Below, piece by piece: positions 62,511 to 64,000 of a DNA stretch of 64,000 nucleotides. Below the pieces are notes generated by a model. That model had not been told where the DNA came from. It searched no databases and saw only the letters and a list, made by a program, of their open reading frames with translations. This DNA comes from Vibrio sp. SCSIO 43135 (GTDB taxonomy: Bacteria > Pseudomonadota > Gammaproteobacteria > Enterobacterales > Vibrionaceae). Each line of letters starts with the position of its first letter. Within the stretch, counting starts at the first letter, position 1. Position numbers and translations under genes: made by a program. Where the stretch lies: contig NZ_CP071860.1 of assembly GCF_023716665.1 (NCBI RefSeq), positions 1,178,001-1,242,000 of the forward strand, read 5' to 3'.

Positions 62511-62986
62511 TATTGAGGCTCCTTAACTTCAATTACGCACATGTCTTCAAGCATCCAGCGACGACGTACTGTCATTATACTGAAAGTAATACTAGCGGCG
62601 ATAAGAGCGAGAATGGAGGCAGAAAAAGCAACGATCATCTCTTGAGCGACTTTATCAATCTCACCTTCTCCCATTGCTACTAAAGCAGGGCCGATAGCGA
62701 TCATTGTCGTGACCAAGCCAAGCATTGGACCTGAACGACTCACAATGCGTAGCGGCTCCAACTGCTTAATGATCCACAGCTCCAACTGATCACTCTGATA
62801 CACATTTTTTTCCTTGGCGTAACGGTGCAGTACAGGAACATGACTTTTCCCTTGCCTTTGCACGAGTTCCATCCCGAATCGGCCTAGCGCATAAAGTGAA
62901 TAAACAACGGTGATTACTACCAATGCCATGACTGGTTGCATAAACAATGTCGCAAATTGATAAATTAAAGTTTCTAGTTGATTCAT
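62510..62986 (-). CDS. MotA/TolQ/ExbB-family proton-channel protein
   Basis: A 158-aa inner-membrane protein. The start at 62986 (MNQLETLIYQFATLFMQPVM) overlaps the CobN-like stop (ATGA); the earlier in-frame start is not needed. It has three helices: LFMQPVMALVVITVVYSLYAL near 15-35, GPMLGLVTTMIAIGPALVAM near 80-100, and IVAFSASILALIAASITFSIM near 116-136. The RSGPMLGLVTTMI segment is the conserved TolQ/ExbB channel region. It should form a motor with the DUF2149 protein. Confidence 0.88.
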   Translation of the reverse strand: MNQLETLIYQFATLFMQPVMALVVITVVYSLYALGRFGMELVQRQGKSHVPVLHRYAKEKNVYQSDQLELWIIKQLEPLRIVSRSGPMLGLVTTMIAIGPALVAMGEGEIDKVAQEMIVAFSASILALIAASITFSIMTVRRRWMLEDMCVIEVKEPQ

Positions 62987-64000
62987 GGGGTTACTTCTCG
63001 ATAGATAAGGTGTTGTCGTATCGCACCTACGGCGATACAAATCAAAATTAAAACAATGAGGAACATCATTTGTTTATCGCTAACAGATGGCTCTTCATAA
63101 GCGGGAATTTCTTGCATCACATTGCCAGAAATTGTCGGGGGATTTGCTGCTTGGCCTGCATTACCTGCTAAACCAAAGCCAGCAGCGGTGTGTTCGATAA
63201 ATTGCTCTGTAACGTCATGTGTTTGGTGATACTCCACCATCGGCTTCAGCTCTTCATGACGCTCCAACAGTGCCTGAAGCCTTACTTCATCGGCTTCCCA
63301 GTACCCTTTGCGCACCGCTTCCAGCATACGCTCGATGATCTGCATTTGTGCCGCTGGCTGATGGCGTTCGAACCATTCATTAATGCCTAAGTCATGCTTA
63401 TCATCAATGTAGACTTCACTCAATGCCTCCCATTGATAGTCACTCACCGTCTCTGGTGCAGTCACTTGCCAGCCAAATAGGTTGTTAGTAATGTCGAGCA
63501 TATTGAGTGCCCCTGCGTACCCTTCATCTTGCATCGCAGTGATCCAAACAGGGTTCATATAGCGGGAGTTCAGTTCCTCCGCGATAAATTTACCAGCAGA
63601 AACCGTTCGACTCTTCGACTCTCTTAAGTCATTCACATACAAAGAAGGATCACTGCCAGATGCCCTTCTAACCGCCGCCGCAAGACCACCTAGATACTCA
63701 AATGGATGATCAGTGGATAGAAGCCCATGCAGTCGACTAGTGCGAGTCATCACAGCGGCATCGACCGAGGAAAGCTGAGATTCGAACAAGTTGGTATCAC
63801 CTAGTTTCTCTCCCCAAACTTGCGTGCCATAGGCATACTGAAGTCGGTTGGTAAACTGAGCACCTAACGCGCCGTCGTCTTCCCAGTCTTGGGACTGAAC
63901 GGCAAGATCATTAACACCACTTCCGTAGTCACCCGGTTCGTTACTAAAAATACGCAAAACGGCTAACATACTTGCTCGTTCGCTGCTGTAGCCTAGCTCT
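62983..64000 (-). CDS. CobN-like chelatase, C-terminal part (gene continues past the window)
   Basis: The open frame continues beyond position 64000 (upstream codons read ELGYSSERAS before the first in-window ATG). About 339 residues are visible. They match the CobN/BchH-type large subunit: RIFSNEPGDYGSGVNDLAVQ, YAYGTQVWGEKL, VDAAVMTRTSRLHGLLSTDHPFEYLGGLAAAVRR, and YMNPVWITAMQDEGYAGA. Unlike soluble cobaltochelatase, it ends in a membrane helix (QMMFLIVLILICIAVGAI). Membrane-anchored CobN-like proteins with ExbB and DUF2149 partners include heme (de)chelatases such as HmuS; a tetrapyrrole-metal role is likely. Confidence 0.88.
   Translation of the reverse strand, partial: ELGYSSERASMLAVLRIFSNEPGDYGSGVNDLAVQSQDWEDDGALGAQFTNRLQYAYGTQVWGEKLGDTNLFESQLSSVDAAVMTRTSRLHGLLSTDHPFEYLGGLAAAVRRASGSDPSLYVNDLRESKSRTVSAGKFIAEELNSRYMNPVWITAMQDEGYAGALNMLDITNNLFGWQVTAPETVSDYQWEALSEVYIDDKHDLGINEWFERHQPAAQMQIIERMLEAVRKGYWEADEVRLQALLERHEELKPMVEYHQTHDVTEQFIEHTAAGFGLAGNAGQAANPPTISGNVMQEIPAYEEPSVSDKQMMFLIVLILICIAVGAIRQHLIYREVTP

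Noticed and set aside
1..64000. tRNA or rRNA genes, CRISPR arrays, insertion sequences, prophage attachment sites
   Set aside because: No cloverleaf-like sequence, regularly spaced repeats, transposase or integrase gene was found on reading both strands.

Overview
The window looks like chromosomal DNA of a marine gammaproteobacterium, most likely a Vibrio. The reasons are a vibriolysin-type M4 protease, a CheV chemotaxis protein, a GlyGly-CTERM tailed protease, an iron-sulfur cryptochrome/photolyase pair, and moderate GC with short operons and compact bidirectional terminators. I see no rRNA, tRNA, CRISPR array, insertion sequence or prophage. It reads as an accessory-rich metabolic region, possibly the second chromosome; that placement is inference.

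Layout. 1-8.7 kb: the end of a membrane protein, small stand-alone enzymes, and a light-repair cluster (DUF2256 mini-gene, SDR, DASH-type cryptochrome, [4Fe-4S] photolyase), then a phosphoribosyltransferase, LysE exporter, GNAT acetyltransferase, isochorismatase-like hydrolase and a small membrane protein. 9-17 kb: an orphan betaine-type binding protein, an outer-membrane beta-barrel, a LysR regulator divergent from an SdsA-type alkylsulfatase, and an unrecognised lipoprotein plus 730-aa secreted-protein pair. 17-21 kb: a glycerate locus (glycerate kinase, GntP permease, CdaR-type regulator). 22-32 kb: a purine catabolic island running from 8-oxoguanine and urate to glyoxylate, with two NCS2 permeases. 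32-36 kb: an orphan TadE/TadE/TadG pilin-like set, a RutR-like TetR regulator and an unknown acidic protein. 36.7-45.3 kb: a five-gene operon of prolyl oligopeptidase, TonB receptor, M36-like secreted protease and two Lcl/DUF1566 proteins. 45.5-53.2 kb: glyoxylate assimilation (gcl, hyi, glxR, second glycerate kinase; divergent malate synthase and GlcG). 53.5-62.1 kb: vibriolysin, a DUF4397 lipoprotein, alpha-amylase, a MerR/NmrA pair, PpiC and CheV. 62.2-64 kb: DUF2149, an ExbB-like protein and the end of a CobN-like chelatase that runs off the window.

How the genes work together. 8-oxoguanine deaminase makes urate. PuuD, UraH and UraD convert it to allantoin, PuuE and allantoicase open it, and AllA releases glyoxylate. 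Twenty-four kilobases away, Gcl, GlxR and a glycerate kinase, or malate synthase, assimilate glyoxylate. Both loci have divergent promoters carrying the same TTGTATACAA palindrome, so they probably form one regulon whose GntR/FadR-type regulator is not in this window.

Quality note. Two genes contain single-base insertions in homopolymers: gcl has two and the NmrA-like gene has one, in a run of eight T. These are either recent mutations or sequencing errors.
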